Shown here one piece after another: positions 14,273-26,711 of a stretch of DNA of 64,000 bases (position 1 is its first letter; each line of letters opens with the position of its first letter). The stretch is taken from the NCBI GenBank assembly GCA_009192285.1, contig CM018605.1, positions 2,149,247 to 2,213,246 on the forward strand, written 5' to 3'. A model generated the notes under the pieces. It was given only the letters and a program-made list of their open reading frames with translations. It made no database searches and was not told the DNA's origin. Both the position numbers and the translations under genes were made by a program. The stretch comes from Morchella semilibera (lineage: Eukaryota > Ascomycota > Pezizomycetes > Pezizales > Morchellaceae).

Positions 14273-14647
14273 TGGTGCGGCGCAGCTTAAAGGTGACAGA
14301 AATTGCAGCGCGAATAACTTTGCAACCAGACAAGATATCAAAAATCTATGAGATCAGATTGTAGGTATAGGTATGATAAAGATTTTGATCTCATAGATTT
14401 TTGATATCTTGCCTGGTTGAAAAGTTATTCGCGATGCCCTCCACCTACCCCCGCACGTAAAAAGTGCCAAGACTTGGTGAAGTGGAACAGTATTATACCC
14501 ATTTATACCCTCTTCATTGCGGAATTGCGGCTAAGATGTGATTTCCAGCCATAAGGTGGCTGGATTACCATGCTCTAATTGGTTCGGAGCAGCCAAGATT
14601 GTTCCAGCTGAAATACAGACATATCACCCCTAAGACGCGCCGCACCA
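14273..14647. mobile_element. TA-flanked TIR element (MITE) in the leader of element C
   Basis: Imperfect inverted repeats of about 28 bp begin TGGTGCGGCGC on the left and end GCGCCGCACCA on the right, each bordered by TA (14271-14272 and 14648-14649). TA target duplication and no coding capacity suggest a Tc1/mariner-type non-autonomous element. It carries a smaller hairpin (14309-14433). It lies between the gag start of C and its primer site, so it inserted after C. Confidence 0.65.
14309..14433. repeat. 125-bp hairpin with 48-bp arms nested in the TIR element
   Basis: Arms 14309-14356 and 14386-14433 are inverted repeats with 2 mismatches in 48 and a 29-base loop. Each arm starts CGCGAATAAC from the outside. 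There is no coding capacity and no clear target duplication. It looks like a foldback/MITE element inserted in the larger TIR element. Confidence 0.7.
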
Positions 14648-14718
14648 TAACAGGGTTTCTAGGGTGTGGTGTTGGGCGAGAATTGTTGTGTAGGTTGGCG
14701 TTGGAGACGCAACCTTAG

Positions 14719-15222
14719 TATCACGGAGCGAGGCGGGGACAGAAGCGAGAAAGCCAAGGTACACAACCGAGGCGGGACGAGGCAGGCGGAAGTATATAGG
14801 GCGATGTGAGGCAACCGATATAGTTGCCGGGTGAGGGGCGAAGCGAGACAGGGCGGAGGACGAAGCGGTACTATGGGTTTCCTTCTTCCTTCCTAGAAGT
14901 AGAGGCAGGAGAGGGGTCCAGAGGTGTCTAGAGGTCCTGAAGCTTTGTATTGACCAAAGGACAAGAAGGTTGCGTGAAGAAGAAAGGAAAGAAAGAGAAA
15001 CCCTACAAGCGGGAGAGAGGCTCCCTATATATATAGCCCCAAAGTCCTTTTGCTGACTCATCCCATAGAAACCCATAGAACCCAAAGGAAATCCTTCTAT
15101 CAGAAATACATGCGCAACGTTGACTCATAAAATCCCTGCTCAGAACCTATAACAACACAATACAAAGTCCTTGACTAATCCTTCTTCCCGCAACATCGCT
15201 AAGTACGCTCCACGCCGTGATA
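14719..15222 (-). repeat. 5' LTR of element C
   Basis: 504 bp with a TATA box at 15026-15035 (minus strand). The LTR stretch 14966-14975 is complementary to the putative primer site 14707-14716, which begins two bases from the LTR edge. The outer edge is followed by AAGTC (15223-15227), the target duplication. Confidence 0.88.
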
Positions 15223-16011
15223 AAGTCTTGGTTAAGCCCTTCCAAAAGGCATTCAATCTTGACCGCCTCGTTGAACTCAGAGTCGGCAGCATGCCACTGG
15301 AGCTCTACAAAGTAATCAGAAAAGGTGCGTTGGCGTTGCCTAATCTCCCTCAAGTTGCGAGCAGCAGTGGCAGCGCGATCCGGATCCCCAAAAGCATTAT
15401 TCAAGATTTCAAAAGATTCCTCCATGAAATCAAGAGCGATTCCTTCATCTGTAATATAAACAAGAAATGGATCCGCCGCTAGCCCCTCCAATCGAGAAAT
15501 AGAGTACGCAAGTTGTTGGGCCAAGGTAGGAAAGCAATCAAGGTTAGCCGTGAGCTTAATCTGTAATTGTCTCTGAAAGGTTCTAAGGGTCTTGCGATCG
15601 CCCCGGTATTTCTCCGGGTCGGGAAGTTTCTCTGATTTGGATGGCTTGGTTAAGTCGTCGTGGAGCTCCTCTAAGCCTCCCTTGACTCCTTCTTGCAACT
15701 TCTTGATCTTGGCCCGTAGTCCCTGGACTTCTTTGTGGAACTCGGCCCGGCCTTGTTCGGTTTCACAGCGGTGGGTAGTGAGGTCGATCGCATATTGCTG
15801 GACACCTCCGTGCGCTCTTTGGAGGAGGGCATACGCTCACTTCGCTTCCTCCATTGCGGCGGGGTCCACTTCAGGGTGAGCGACAAAAAACCCTTCAAGA
15901 TCCGTATGGAGCTTTTGATAATCAAATGCATTCGTAATTGGAGAGGTCATGGTAGACAATGGTGCGAGGAACTTGGACTGTGCCAGTCGGGTAAGGGTGG
16001 TCTCATCTTAG
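15223..16011 (-). mobile_element. Element B, part 2: leader and 5' part of gag
   Basis: The minus strand encodes the N-terminal part of a Gypsy gag (KLPDPEKYRGDRK, a region of weak coiled coil, and the AFGDPDRAATAARNLREIRQ segment). The gag start lies near 15950, followed upstream by a leader to the B 5' LTR at 16012. The sequence matches the missing first half of the gag seen left of element C, with AAGTC at the shared edge, so C inserted here. Several breaks are present. Confidence 0.85.
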
Positions 16012-17234
16012 TGTGACGGAGTAACTTGTCGCAAAGAAGATGATAATGATGACGTAGAAGGACTCGAGGAGCACAGTCTACGCAACGAAGAAACCGACGA
16101 AGGCAGGGACAGCACCGGGTGGGCACAGATACAGGCACTGGCACAGGCACTGGCAAAGGCACTGGCAAAGGCACTGGCAAAGGCACTGGCAAAGGCACTG
16201 GCAAAGGCACTGGCAAAGGCACTGGCAAAGGCACAAAGGCACTGAAGCAAAGGCAAAGGCAAAGGTAAAAGCACAAGAGCGTAGAACAGGAAGAGTGAGG
16301 ACCGGATGGACCTCAACGAGAACGATAAGAGGTACTATGGGTTTCCTCTTTCAGGAGGACAAAGTCTTTGGTACGAGAGGCTATGGCTTGAGAATAGGAG
16401 TAGATTCCTATGTAACGAGATAACAGGAAGACGAGACAGAGAGAAAAGAAAGAAAGAACTAAGGAAAACCTCCATCCCCGCTGTTTAACACATCTCCTCT
16501 GGGCCACCAGTCCGCCATGACTCACACTTTTACTCATAGAACCTCATAGAAACCCATTGCTACCACACCTCATATTCCTCCCCACCATCTCCACTATTCA
16601 CATTACCAATCCATCACGCCATCGAACCTCCTAGAATCCAATTACGACACCTCCTCCCCAGCATACCTCCTCCTCGCTTAACATTACCTCAACAACCACT
16701 ATAGCGCTTTGACTACCGAACTCTAACGGGACGGTGTCGGGACCAGAGCGGGGCAGAACGGGTTCAGAGACAGAAACAGGGACGGGGTCGGCTCAGGAGA
16801 TACCCGAAGCGAGACAGGTTCAGGTTCAGGTTCAGGTTCAGGAACGAGGCGGACAGGAGGGTCGAAGCCCAAGTAATATATTGCTAACAGAAAGAATACG
16901 TTGCCTAGAGAGGCAGAAACATAGGAAAGAACGAACACTATATATACAACTATTCCCCTCACCGATGACTCATAACCATAGAATCCTATAGAACCTCCCA
17001 CACTTCAGTACTACCCATACTATTCCCAATACCTATACCTCCATCCCGATACTACCCTATCCTTCCTAGTGCTTACATTCTATTACCCGAACTCCGTCCT
17101 AATCCCTCATTCTACTTCCGGCATCGACCGATACTATGTAACAACCCTGTTCCAAAGCGCCTTGGCGGGAGGCGAGGTGTAGGAGGCGGAGCCGTGATAC
17201 GAACCCTCGGGACCGATGCCAAGACACCGGGACA
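16012..17234 (-). repeat. B-family 5' LTR, split by a D-type solo LTR
   Basis: In the sense direction (minus) the LTR begins TGTCCCGG and ends CCGTCACA, the canonical TG..CA form, with a net length near 745 bp. The leader next to it carries a 10-base site (16000-16009), two bases from the LTR edge, that pairs with LTR positions 16428-16437 with a single G.U. That assigns this LTR family to element B. A tract of GGCAAAGGCACT-like repeats (about 16135-16265) makes it longer than other copies. It is interrupted by a solo D-type LTR at 16722-17199. Confidence 0.8.
16722..17199 (-). repeat. Solo D-family LTR inside the B 5' LTR
   Basis: 478 bp homologous to the D LTR, reverse orientation, from TCTAACGGGA to GCCGTGATA. 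The perfect 5-bp duplication is CGAAC (16717-16721 and 17200-17204). This copy fixes the LTR boundaries to the base, since no sixth base is shared. Confidence 0.92.
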
Positions 17235-17244
17235 ATCGTCTTAG

Positions 17245-17882
17245 TGTGACGGAGTAACCTGATGCAAAGAAGAAGATGACAATGATAACGCAGAAGGACT
17301 CGAGGAGCACAGCCTAGGCGATGAGGAGACTGACGAAGTTAGGGGCAACACCAGGCAGGCACAAGCACAGGCACCGGCAAAGGCAAAGGCAAGGGCAAAG
17401 GCACCAGAGCACAAGATAGGGAGAGTGAGGACCGGATGGACCTCAACGAGAACGATGAGAGGTACTATGGGTTTCCTCTTTCTGGAGGACCGAGTCTTTA
17501 GTACGAGAAACTATGACTTAGAAATAGGAGTAGATTCCTATGTACCAAGATAAGAGGAAGACGAGACAGAGAGAAAAGAAAGAAAGAACTTAGGAAAACA
17601 TCTATCCCCACTATTTAACACTTCTCCTCCACCGGTCCAATATGATTCACACGTTCGCTTACAGAAACCCATAGAAATCCATTGCAACTACTCCTCGTAT
17701 TCCTCCCCACCATCTCACTAATTCCTATTACCAATCCATCACGACATAGAACCTCATGGAACATAATGACGACAACCTCTCCTTCGCACACCCCTTCCTC
17801 GCTTAGCATTACCCTAACCATCATAACAGCACCTGGACTACCGAACCCTCAGGGCCGATGCCAAGACGCCGGGAAAAAGGAC
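17245..17882 (-). repeat. B-family solo LTR
   Basis: A second B-type LTR lies just right of the B 5' LTR, in the same orientation. CTTAG occurs directly before it (17240-17244) and after it (17883-17887), fitting a 5-bp target duplication. CTTAG also precedes the neighbouring LTR (16007-16011). No internal region is attached. Confidence 0.7.
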
Positions 17883-19019
17883 CTTAGTGACTATCCTCCT
17901 CCTTCTCTTCCTCTTTCTTCCCCAAGTCTCCCTCATCCTACGTGTTCTCCCCTATCTCCATCCCTCTCCCCTAGTGTCCAGTTCCTAGTGGCCATCTGAG
18001 ATGGTAAAAGGAATTTATCGATGGTTGCCTGAAGTCCTTTGCTTGCTCATTGTCTTCGTTGTTGAGGCGTTGGGTGATAGAATTTCTAACAGGGCATGAA
18101 AGATCATAGGCTGGGTGTTGTCCTTCGCAATTGGCCCATTTTGATTGGAAGTGAGGACAGCTCTTGCTCTGAACTTGAACCTTGCATTGAGGGCAGAGAT
18201 GGTTTTGACTGGTATGTCCGGCCGTACAGATAGAGCATACAGGGCTGTCTTTGGTTGCGCACCTCCACCAGCTGTGTCCAAACCCCCGACAGCTCCTGTA
18301 TCGGTCTACTAGCCTTGATGAATGGTACCCAGTGGCTCTGTGTACTTGTCAGAAGATTCGAATCTCCCTAGAAAGCATGGCATTGTATGATGACTTGTTG
18401 ATAACGGCGATCATAACTGAGCTGTGTGATTTTCCTACTCTCTTTTCAGGGTGTGCCATATATCTAGGTGTGGTAGCTAGAGTGACTCCGGTGTTGAGTT
18501 CATGGATTTCGCTTCTCAGGTCTTCCATTCCCAGAGGGTTGTCAGGATAGTGTTCAAGATTGATGCCGTGTACTGTAAGCTTGAAACATGTCTCTTGCAT
18601 CGCAATGGATACAACACTGAGATCAATCTCTTTCATAGGTTTTTCAATGTTCGTTTTATAATCAGCGAATTGAGTCTCAATGAATGCTCCTTTGCTGAAG
18701 AGCATAAGATTCCCCCTCTGATTCCAACTTGCTCCGCCTATCTGAATAGCTTGGTCTGCTTTGGCTATAGTGAGATCCCTGTTGATGGTGTTTCTGAGCT
18801 GGACAAGGTTGAGTGCCCCATCCTTAGGTGTTGACCTAGTGACAATGATAGTTTTAGTAGCTGGGAGTTTTGGTGGAAGTGGTGTTTTGAGCATTTGGGC
18901 CTGTTGCCTAGTTCCCTTCCTAGTCACAGTTGCCCAAGTATCCTTTTGTTTCTCCTGTAGCTGAACGGGTTGAACATGCTCATTCGAATGGACTGGTTGC
19001 TTTCCTTGAGCTCTCTTGC
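17883..19019 (-). mobile_element. Tad1-like LINE, ORF1, C-terminal part
   Basis: The minus strand encodes most of an ORF1 protein typical of fungal Tad1-clade non-LTR retrotransposons. A central globular segment (NLVQLRNTINRDLTIAKADQ) precedes CCHC-type clusters (CRSCRGFGHSWWRC; CSICTAGHTSQNHLCPQC). The frame has an in-frame stop just after REIRIF (near 18350) and otherwise reads through to about 17965. The rest of ORF1 lies beyond element D at 25203-25585. No ORF2 (endonuclease or reverse transcriptase) is seen, so the copy is missing its 3' part on the left, where the B-type LTR begins. Confidence 0.8.
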
Positions 19020-19586
<567 letters not shown>

Positions 19587-22500
19587 TGATACACCATGAC
19601 TACTCAAACAGAATGGGTATTCCCCGCTGCTCTCACCGAATTCCAACGGCAATTTGGCGTTGATGCCGTTCTTCTACATCGAAACCTGTCTGCGATTTCG
19701 CAAATCCGGGACCGGGTCCTCACTGAGAGAAATCAAGCCCGGGCTGATCTGGCCCATGTGACGGCCGAACGAGACCATGCTCTGAACGCAGCAGATGGTG
19801 CCCAAGACCTTGCTGCTCAAGTAGCTGACCTGCAAACTCAGTTGACGGAAGTCCGTCAAATTAATGAGACTCTTCGTGCCCAGGTTGTCGCTCCTCCTCC
19901 TGTTTCTTCTACTCCTCCTCTTCGAGAAGTACACTTTGAACCTCTTCCACCTCCGGTGGGCCCCCCTCCCGCTCCTCCTGTTGTTTCTTCGGTAGTTCCC
20001 CCGGTCGCTGCTGCCCCTCGGTCCGAGAAGGTCCCCGACCCGCCTAAGTTTGATGGCAAGAGGGAGGAGCTTCGCCCCTTTGTGACTCAACTCCGCCTGA
20101 AGATGCTCGCTAATCACGATCGGTTTCCTGCGGCCCAAGCCCGCCTCGCCTATGCTATTAACCTTCTCTCCGGCCGAGCCCTTGCCCAGGTGATGCCCCT
20201 TGTTGTTGGGGGACGTATTGATCTCGAAGATGTTGAAGCCCTGATTACTATTTTGGAAACCGCCTTCGGGGATCCTGACCGTATTGCTACCGCCGAACGA
20301 GAACTCGAGCGCCTTACTCAAGGAAGCCGAGACCTTTCCACCTACTTCGCTGAGTTTCAACGCTTGGCTGCTGAGGTTAGGTGGAACGATGAAGCTAAAA
20401 AACATGCATTAACTCAAGGGCTCTCTCGTGAGCTCCGCTCTGCTATGATCCATCATGACGTCCCTGCCGCCACCTCGGAATATGTTCTCCTGCTCCAAAA
20501 ATTAGATAACAGGCTACGGGATGCTCGGGCAAGAGATCGCTCCTCCCCCTTTGTTGCCCGTCAACCCTTTGCTTCCTCCACCCCTGCCCGTACTTCTGGC
20601 CCTGCTCCTGCCGCCCCCACTTCTCATCCTTCGTACTCTCCGGGTGGTGCGGTGCCAATGGATCTTTCTAGTGCCCGTCGCCCCCAACGTCGTGGGCCTA
20701 TTACCCCTGCCGAACGCGCTCGCCGTGCCGCCCAAAGACTCTGCATGTATTGCGGGGGTCCTGGGCATTTTGCTGCTGAATGTCCTGCTCGCCCTGTTGT
20801 TCGTCCTGCTCGTGTTGCAGCTACTTCTGAGGTCGGTGTACCTCCGGTTATGTCTGGGGCCGGCGCGCCCCCTGTTGTGAATCAAGCTTCTCGTCCTTCT
20901 TCTTCTCCTGGTTATGTTTTTGGGTTTCCTTTTGGTGCTTCTTCTTCTTCTGGTTCTAGTTCTTTGGGTTTGGGTTCTCAGGCTCCTGGATCGATGTCTG
21001 CGACTGCCCCGGATCAGTCGGGTTTTCACGAGGACCTGTCTTAGGTGGCTTAGGCCAGGTCCCCCCTATCTCTTTGTCTGCTTTTGCTGCTTCTAGTGTC
21101 TCTAGTGAGAAGGTTTCGGATAACGATCATCTTGTTGTTTCATGTATCGTATCTGATGAGAATAAAACTGTTAAAACCTACTCACTTGTTGACACTGGAG
21201 CTTCCGGATTTGCATTCATTGATGAATCATTTGTACGCCACAAGGAAATCTCTACTACTCTTCTACCCAATCCCCGCGCCCTTCATGTTATCGATGGAAG
21301 AGAAATCTCCTCTGGTAGCATTACTCATATTGCTCATTTTTCTCTTCGCATCCAAGGTCATACTGAGAAAATTTCCGCCTATGTTACCCGCCTAGGACAT
21401 TATCCGCTGGTGCTAGGAATCCCCTGGCTGCGCCGACATAATGTTGCTATTAACTTCGCCGATAATTCGTTGACCTTCGGGTCCCTTCGTTGTCTCCAAC
21501 GTTGCAATGATGATCAAGTTCCTGCTTATGTTAAGGGAATTACCTCACCGCTTCCTGTTAATCATAACTTTGAGATCGTCAGTGCTGCTACCTTTGCTGA
21601 AACCACCCAGGGACTAACCGTTTATGCCCTGTTTCTTGGTGGTTCTACGGAGTCGATACCTCCGGAAATTGCCAATTTGGTCCCTCCCGAACATCACCAC
21701 TTCTGGCAACGGTTTGGAAAAGAAGGCCCCCAGAAGCTGCCCCCTCATCGTCCCTATGATATTCGGATTAATCTTCATGAGGGAAACGAACCTCCCTTCG
21801 GCCCCTTGTATAGCATGTCTCGAGACGAATAGGCTGCATTGATCGAATATATCGATGATATGTTAAAGAAAGGTTTTATCGAGTCTAGATCCTCTCCCGC
21901 CGGATCTCCCGTCTTGTTTGTGAAGAAGCCTGGTGGCGGACTTCGATTTTGCGTGGACTACCGAGGTCTGAACGCTATTACTGTTAAAAACCGGTATCCA
22001 CTGCCACTGCCCAAGGAAAAGTTCAATCAGCTCTGCAAGGCTAAATGGTACACCAAGCTAGACTTGAAGAATGCCTACAACCTGGTTCGGGTTGCAGCTG
22101 GAGACGAGTGGAAAACTGCGTTTCGTACCAGAGTCGGTCATTTTCAGTATAAAGTAATGCCCTTCGGATTGACCAATGCTCCCGCCGTTTTTCAGCATTT
22201 GATTAATGATACTCTTCGTCCCTTCCTGGACCGCTTCTGCACAGCTTATCTTGACGACATTCTTATTTACAGTGAGGACTTGGAATCTCATCGCGATCAT
22301 GTTAACCAGGTTCCGCAAGCTCTCACCGATGCCGATCTTTACTGCTCCCCCGAGAAGTGTGAATTTCAAGTCAAGGAAGTAAAGTATTTGGGAATGATTG
22401 TTACCACCGAAGGCTTAAAGCTTGACCCCAAGAAGATTGAGACCATTGTTAAGTGGGCTCGCCCTCTAAATGTCCGGGACATACAGGTTTTTAACGGCTG

Positions 22501-24660
22501 GGTAAATTTTTATCGACGCTTTATCAAGAATTATTCTGGTATTGTTCGCCCTCTGACGACGCTTACTAAAGGAAATGTTCCTTTTATTTGGTCCCTTATC
22601 TGTGAGGAAGCCTTTGAAGGTCTTAAAACTGCCTTCACTACGGCCCCGATTCTTCGTCATTTCGACTTTGACCGCCGAGCTATTGTGGAGACAGACGCGT
22701 CGGATTACGTCTCAGGGGGGACTCTTTCTCAGTACAGTGATGAGAATATTTTGCATCCTGTTGCTTATTTTTCTGGAACCCATTCCCCTGCTGAATGCAA
22801 TTACGAAATTTATGACAAAGAGCTGTTGGCCATTATTAAGTGCTTTGAGGAATGGAGAGCTGAACTCATGGGTGTTGCCGAACCTATTGAAGTCCTAAGC
22901 GATCACCGGAACTTGGAGTATTTTATGACCAAGAGGGATTTGAATCGGCGACAGGCGCGATGGTCAGAATTTCTTTCTCGATTTAATTATGTGATTAAGT
23001 ATCGGCCAGGGAAGCAAGGAGGGAAACCGGATGCATTGACTAGGAGATCAGGAGATCTGCCTAAAGAGGGGGATGAACGCCTGACGCAGCAAAGTCAAAC
23101 AGTGTTGAAGTCCCAGAATCTGGGTTTGTTGGCAGCCATTCCGGCTGTCCGAGGACAGTCACCCCTAGAAAAACTTTTTGAGCAGGCTTATATCACTGAC
23201 CCATTTCCAAATAAAATCTTAGAACTTCTTCGAGACGGCGTTAGACATTCCCGAGAGATTACCCTAGCAGAATGCTCGACCAGGAAAGGCCTCCTGACCT
23301 ACCGTGGGAAACTCTTTGTTCCAGACGATGCGTCTCTGCACCTGCACCTGTTAAAAGAACACCATGATGCTCCGTCTGCAGGCCACCCCGGAAAGGCAAA
23401 AACCTTTCAGCTCCTCGCCCGTTCCTACTATTGGCCAGGGATGCGTAATACAGTGGACCGCTATGTTAGGAATTGTCATACCTGCAGCCGTAGTAAGACG
23501 TCTCGTCATGCCCCCTATGGCGTCCTCCGTCCGTTATTAATTCCACAGAGGCCCTGGACTCATATTTCTATGGACTTTGTTACTGGATTACCCGAGAGCA
23601 AAGGAAAGGACGCGATTTTAGTTGTGGTGGACCGCCTCTCCAAGATGAGACACTATATTGCCTGCCATACTACTACCGGATCTGAGGACTTAGCTCGTCT
23701 CTTTATCAACCATGTCTGGAAACTTCACGGTCTTCCCACTAGTATTGTTTCGGATCGGGGTACTCAATTTACATCTCGGTTTTGGAAATCCCTATGCAAG
23801 GCATTAAGAATTAATGTAGCCATGTCGTCAGCCTTTCACCCAGAAACCGATGGTCAGACGGAACGAGTTAATGCGATTATGGAACAGTATCTTCGGAGCT
23901 ATGTTTCCTATCAGCAGAATGATTGGGTAGATTGGCTTCCACTCGCCGAGTTTGCATCAAACAATCATCCCTCGGAAACTACACAGGTATCTCCTTTTAT
24001 GGCCAATTATGGGTTTGACCCTCGTTTTACGGAAAATCTCGCTCTGCCCCCGTTTGTCGATGGTCCCCAGGATACGAACGCTCTCTCCAATAAAATGGCT
24101 GAGATACATGATCAATTGCAAGCCGAGATGCGCTATGCACAGGACCGACAAGAAACTAATGCTAATGCCAACCGAGTTCCTGCTCCAGTTTACCAGGTCG
24201 GTGATGAAGTATGGCTGAATGCCAGGAATATTCAGACTACTAGGCCATCTCGGAAGCTTGATTGGAAACGCCTCGGCAGATTTAAGATTAAGTCTGTTAT
24301 CAGCCCCTATGCCTACGAACTTGATCTGCCCTCTACGATGAAGATACATCCTGTTTTTCATGTTTCGAAGTTGAAACCTTGCGCTATTGATCCCCTACCA
24401 GGACATATTCCTCCCCCCGCACCTCCGGTATTTGTTGATGGTGAGGAAGAATGGGAGGTTGATGAGTTATTGGATTCTCGTCTTTGTTATTCACGACTGC
24501 AGTATTTGGTTAAGTGGAAGGGCTATGATGCACCAACCTGGGAGTACGCGGAGAATCTTACCAACGTCTCCCATCTGCTGACCCGTTTTCATATGGCATA
24601 CCCCACCAAGCCGAGACCTGACGGAGTTCTCGCGGAGCTCGAACCTAATGAGAGGGCAGC

Positions 24661-25202
24661 TATCACGGCTCCGCTTCCTGCACCCCGCCTCCCGCCAAGG
24701 CGTCTTCGGAACAGGGTTGTTGGATAGTATCGGCCGATGTCGGAAGTAGAATGATGGATTAGGAAGGAGCTCGGGTGATGGAATGTAAGCGCTAGGAAGG
24801 ATGGAGTAGTATCGGGTTAGGAGTATGGGTATTGGGAATAGTATGGGCGGCACGGAAGTGGGGGAGGTTCTATGAGATTCTATGGTTATGAGTCAGTAGT
24901 GTGACGGGGTAGTTGTATATATAGTGTCTGTTCTTTCCTATGTTTCTGCCTCTCTAGGCAACGTCTTCTTTCTGTTAGCAATACATTACTTTGGCTTCGG
25001 CCCTTCCGTCTCGCCTGGTCCCTGAACCTGAACCTGAGCCTGAACCCGAACCTGAACCCGAACCTGAACCCGAACCTGAACCCGAACCTGAACCTGAATC
25101 TGAACCTGCCCTGCCTCGGGTATATCCTGAGCCGACCCCGTCCTGCTTCTGTTCCCAGAATCTATTCCGTCCCGTCCCTGAGTTCCCACCAGCCCCGTTA
25201 GA
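24661..25202 (+). repeat. 3' LTR of element D
   Basis: 542 bp, equal in length to the 5' LTR and differing at 7 positions. It is followed by the target duplication CTTGC (25203-25207). The pol frame, including the chromodomain and its tail, runs a short way into this LTR. Confidence 0.93.
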
Positions 25203-25585
25203 CTTGCTGAGTTGAGGTTTGAAGTTTGCCGGGCCTGATGTGGTGCTCTGGGCTGATGATTGTGGTATATTTTTCTGTATTGCTGAAGCTTTCATAGATC
25301 TAGCCATTGCATCGAATCTGCTCTTCATTTCATTGTTGTTTTGGTTTGTGGCGGCGAGGACTGAATTAGTAACAAGGGTCTGCAATGCTTGAATCTGAGT
25401 TATGAGCTGTTGATTTTGTTCTCTGATTTCGGTATTCTGTTCTTTGATTTCAGTATTTTGTGATGTGAGAGTCTGAACTCAATCCGATAGTCATTGATTG
25501 ATATAGTTTAAGGATCCCAATGAAATAGGCTGACCAGAACGTCCTGGTAGAGCCTGTCTTTTTCCAGAAATATTATCATCAGATT
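25203..25585 (-). mobile_element. Tad1-like LINE, ORF1, N-terminal part
   Basis: The minus strand gives the N-terminal ORF1 segment: a Q/N/E-rich probable coiled coil (QNTEIKEQNTEIREQNQQL) and a downstream linker (NNNEMKSRFDAMARSMKAS). It joins, across element D and the CTTGC duplication, to the ORF1 sequence at 19019. Two in-frame stops lie before the coiled coil (RC of about 25490-25505). No start codon is kept, and the unit is cut where F coding begins (about 25584). Confidence 0.75.
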
Positions 25586-26711
25586 TTATTTATGCTTACT
25601 CCCGGGTTGCAAAACCCTTGACTACCTTAACTAAAAAAACATGTTTGGTTTGAGTGGACCCGAGAGGTTGAGAAAGCCTTTCAAGCGCTTAAAACCACTT
25701 TTACCACTGCCCCGATATTGATGCACCCAGATCCGGAGAAAGAGCTTATTGTGGAGACTGATACATCAGATTACGTATTAGCAGGAATTTTATCACAATT
25801 GGACGAGGAACAGATTTTACACCCAGTTGCCTTCTTTTCGAAATTACATTCACCCCCGGAATGCAATTATGAAATTTATGATAAAGAGTTGTTGGTCATT
25901 ATTCGTTACTTTGAGAAATGGAGACCTCATTTGTAAACAGCTCAGTTTCAAGTTAGAGTACTTACAGATCATCACAATCTTGAGTACTTGATGTCGACCA
26001 AATTGCTGAATGGACAATCAAACTCGTATGGCAGAATTCCTTTCTTGATTTAATTTTCTTATTCAGTATGGGCCGGGAAAGCAAGGGAGGAAAGTGGATA
26101 TTTTGACAAGGAGGCCTAAGGATTTACCAAAGGAAGGGGATGAGAGATTGAAACAACAGAGTTGAGTGGTATTAAAGAAGGAGAATTTGGTTCCAAAAAT
26201 AAGTTTGTTAACGGGCTCTTTGACAAACAAACCCATTGAAGGATTGTCTCCCGTACTTGACTTATTTAAGAAAGCTTACCAGAATGATAGTTTTCCAAAT
26301 AAAATATTGTCCATGCTTCGGGACGGCGTTTGACAATCGAAAGAGATTTTGCTGGCTGAGTGTAAGAAAAGTGAAGAGGGGTGATTACTCTACCGAAATG
26401 CATACTAAGTCCCCGATTATGACAAACTTAAGCTCCATCTACTACAGGAATACCATGACAAATCTTCCGCTAGGCATCCCTGGAAGAACGAAGACTTTAG
26501 AGCTCTTCAATCGAAATTATTATTGGCTGACCATGCGGAAATATACAGACCGCTATGTTCAGAATTTCCATATTTGCCGTCGCAGCAAAGCAAACCATAA
26601 TCCCCTGCGAGGAGTTCTATGACCTTTGTTTATACCCAAAGTAAACTGGACAGATGTTACAATAGATCCTGTAACTGGACTTCCACAGAGGAATGAGTTT
26701 AATGCTATCCT

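Larger units (their letters stand above)
8143..15222 (-). mobile_element. Element C: complete-length Ty3/Gypsy chromovirus inserted in B gag
   Basis: Two 504-bp LTRs (8143-8646 and 14719-15222) flank gag (about 12976-14250) and pol. Pol has protease, reverse transcriptase, RNase H, integrase and a C-terminal chromodomain (EWEVDGILDSRKRRGRLEYLV). The perfect 5-bp target duplication is AAGTC (8138-8142 and 15223-15227). The LTRs differ at roughly 35 of 504 positions (about 7% by eye), so it is clearly older than element D. It hosts a solo D-type LTR (10669-11156) in the RNase H region and a TIR element in its leader (14273-14647). It has a handful of breaks besides these insertions. Confidence 0.9.

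Noticed and set aside
16135-16265. Regular repeats resembling a CRISPR or minisatellite array
   Set aside because: They are GGCAAAGGCACT-type tandem units inside a B-type LTR with no unique spacers; the same place in other LTR copies has shorter versions.
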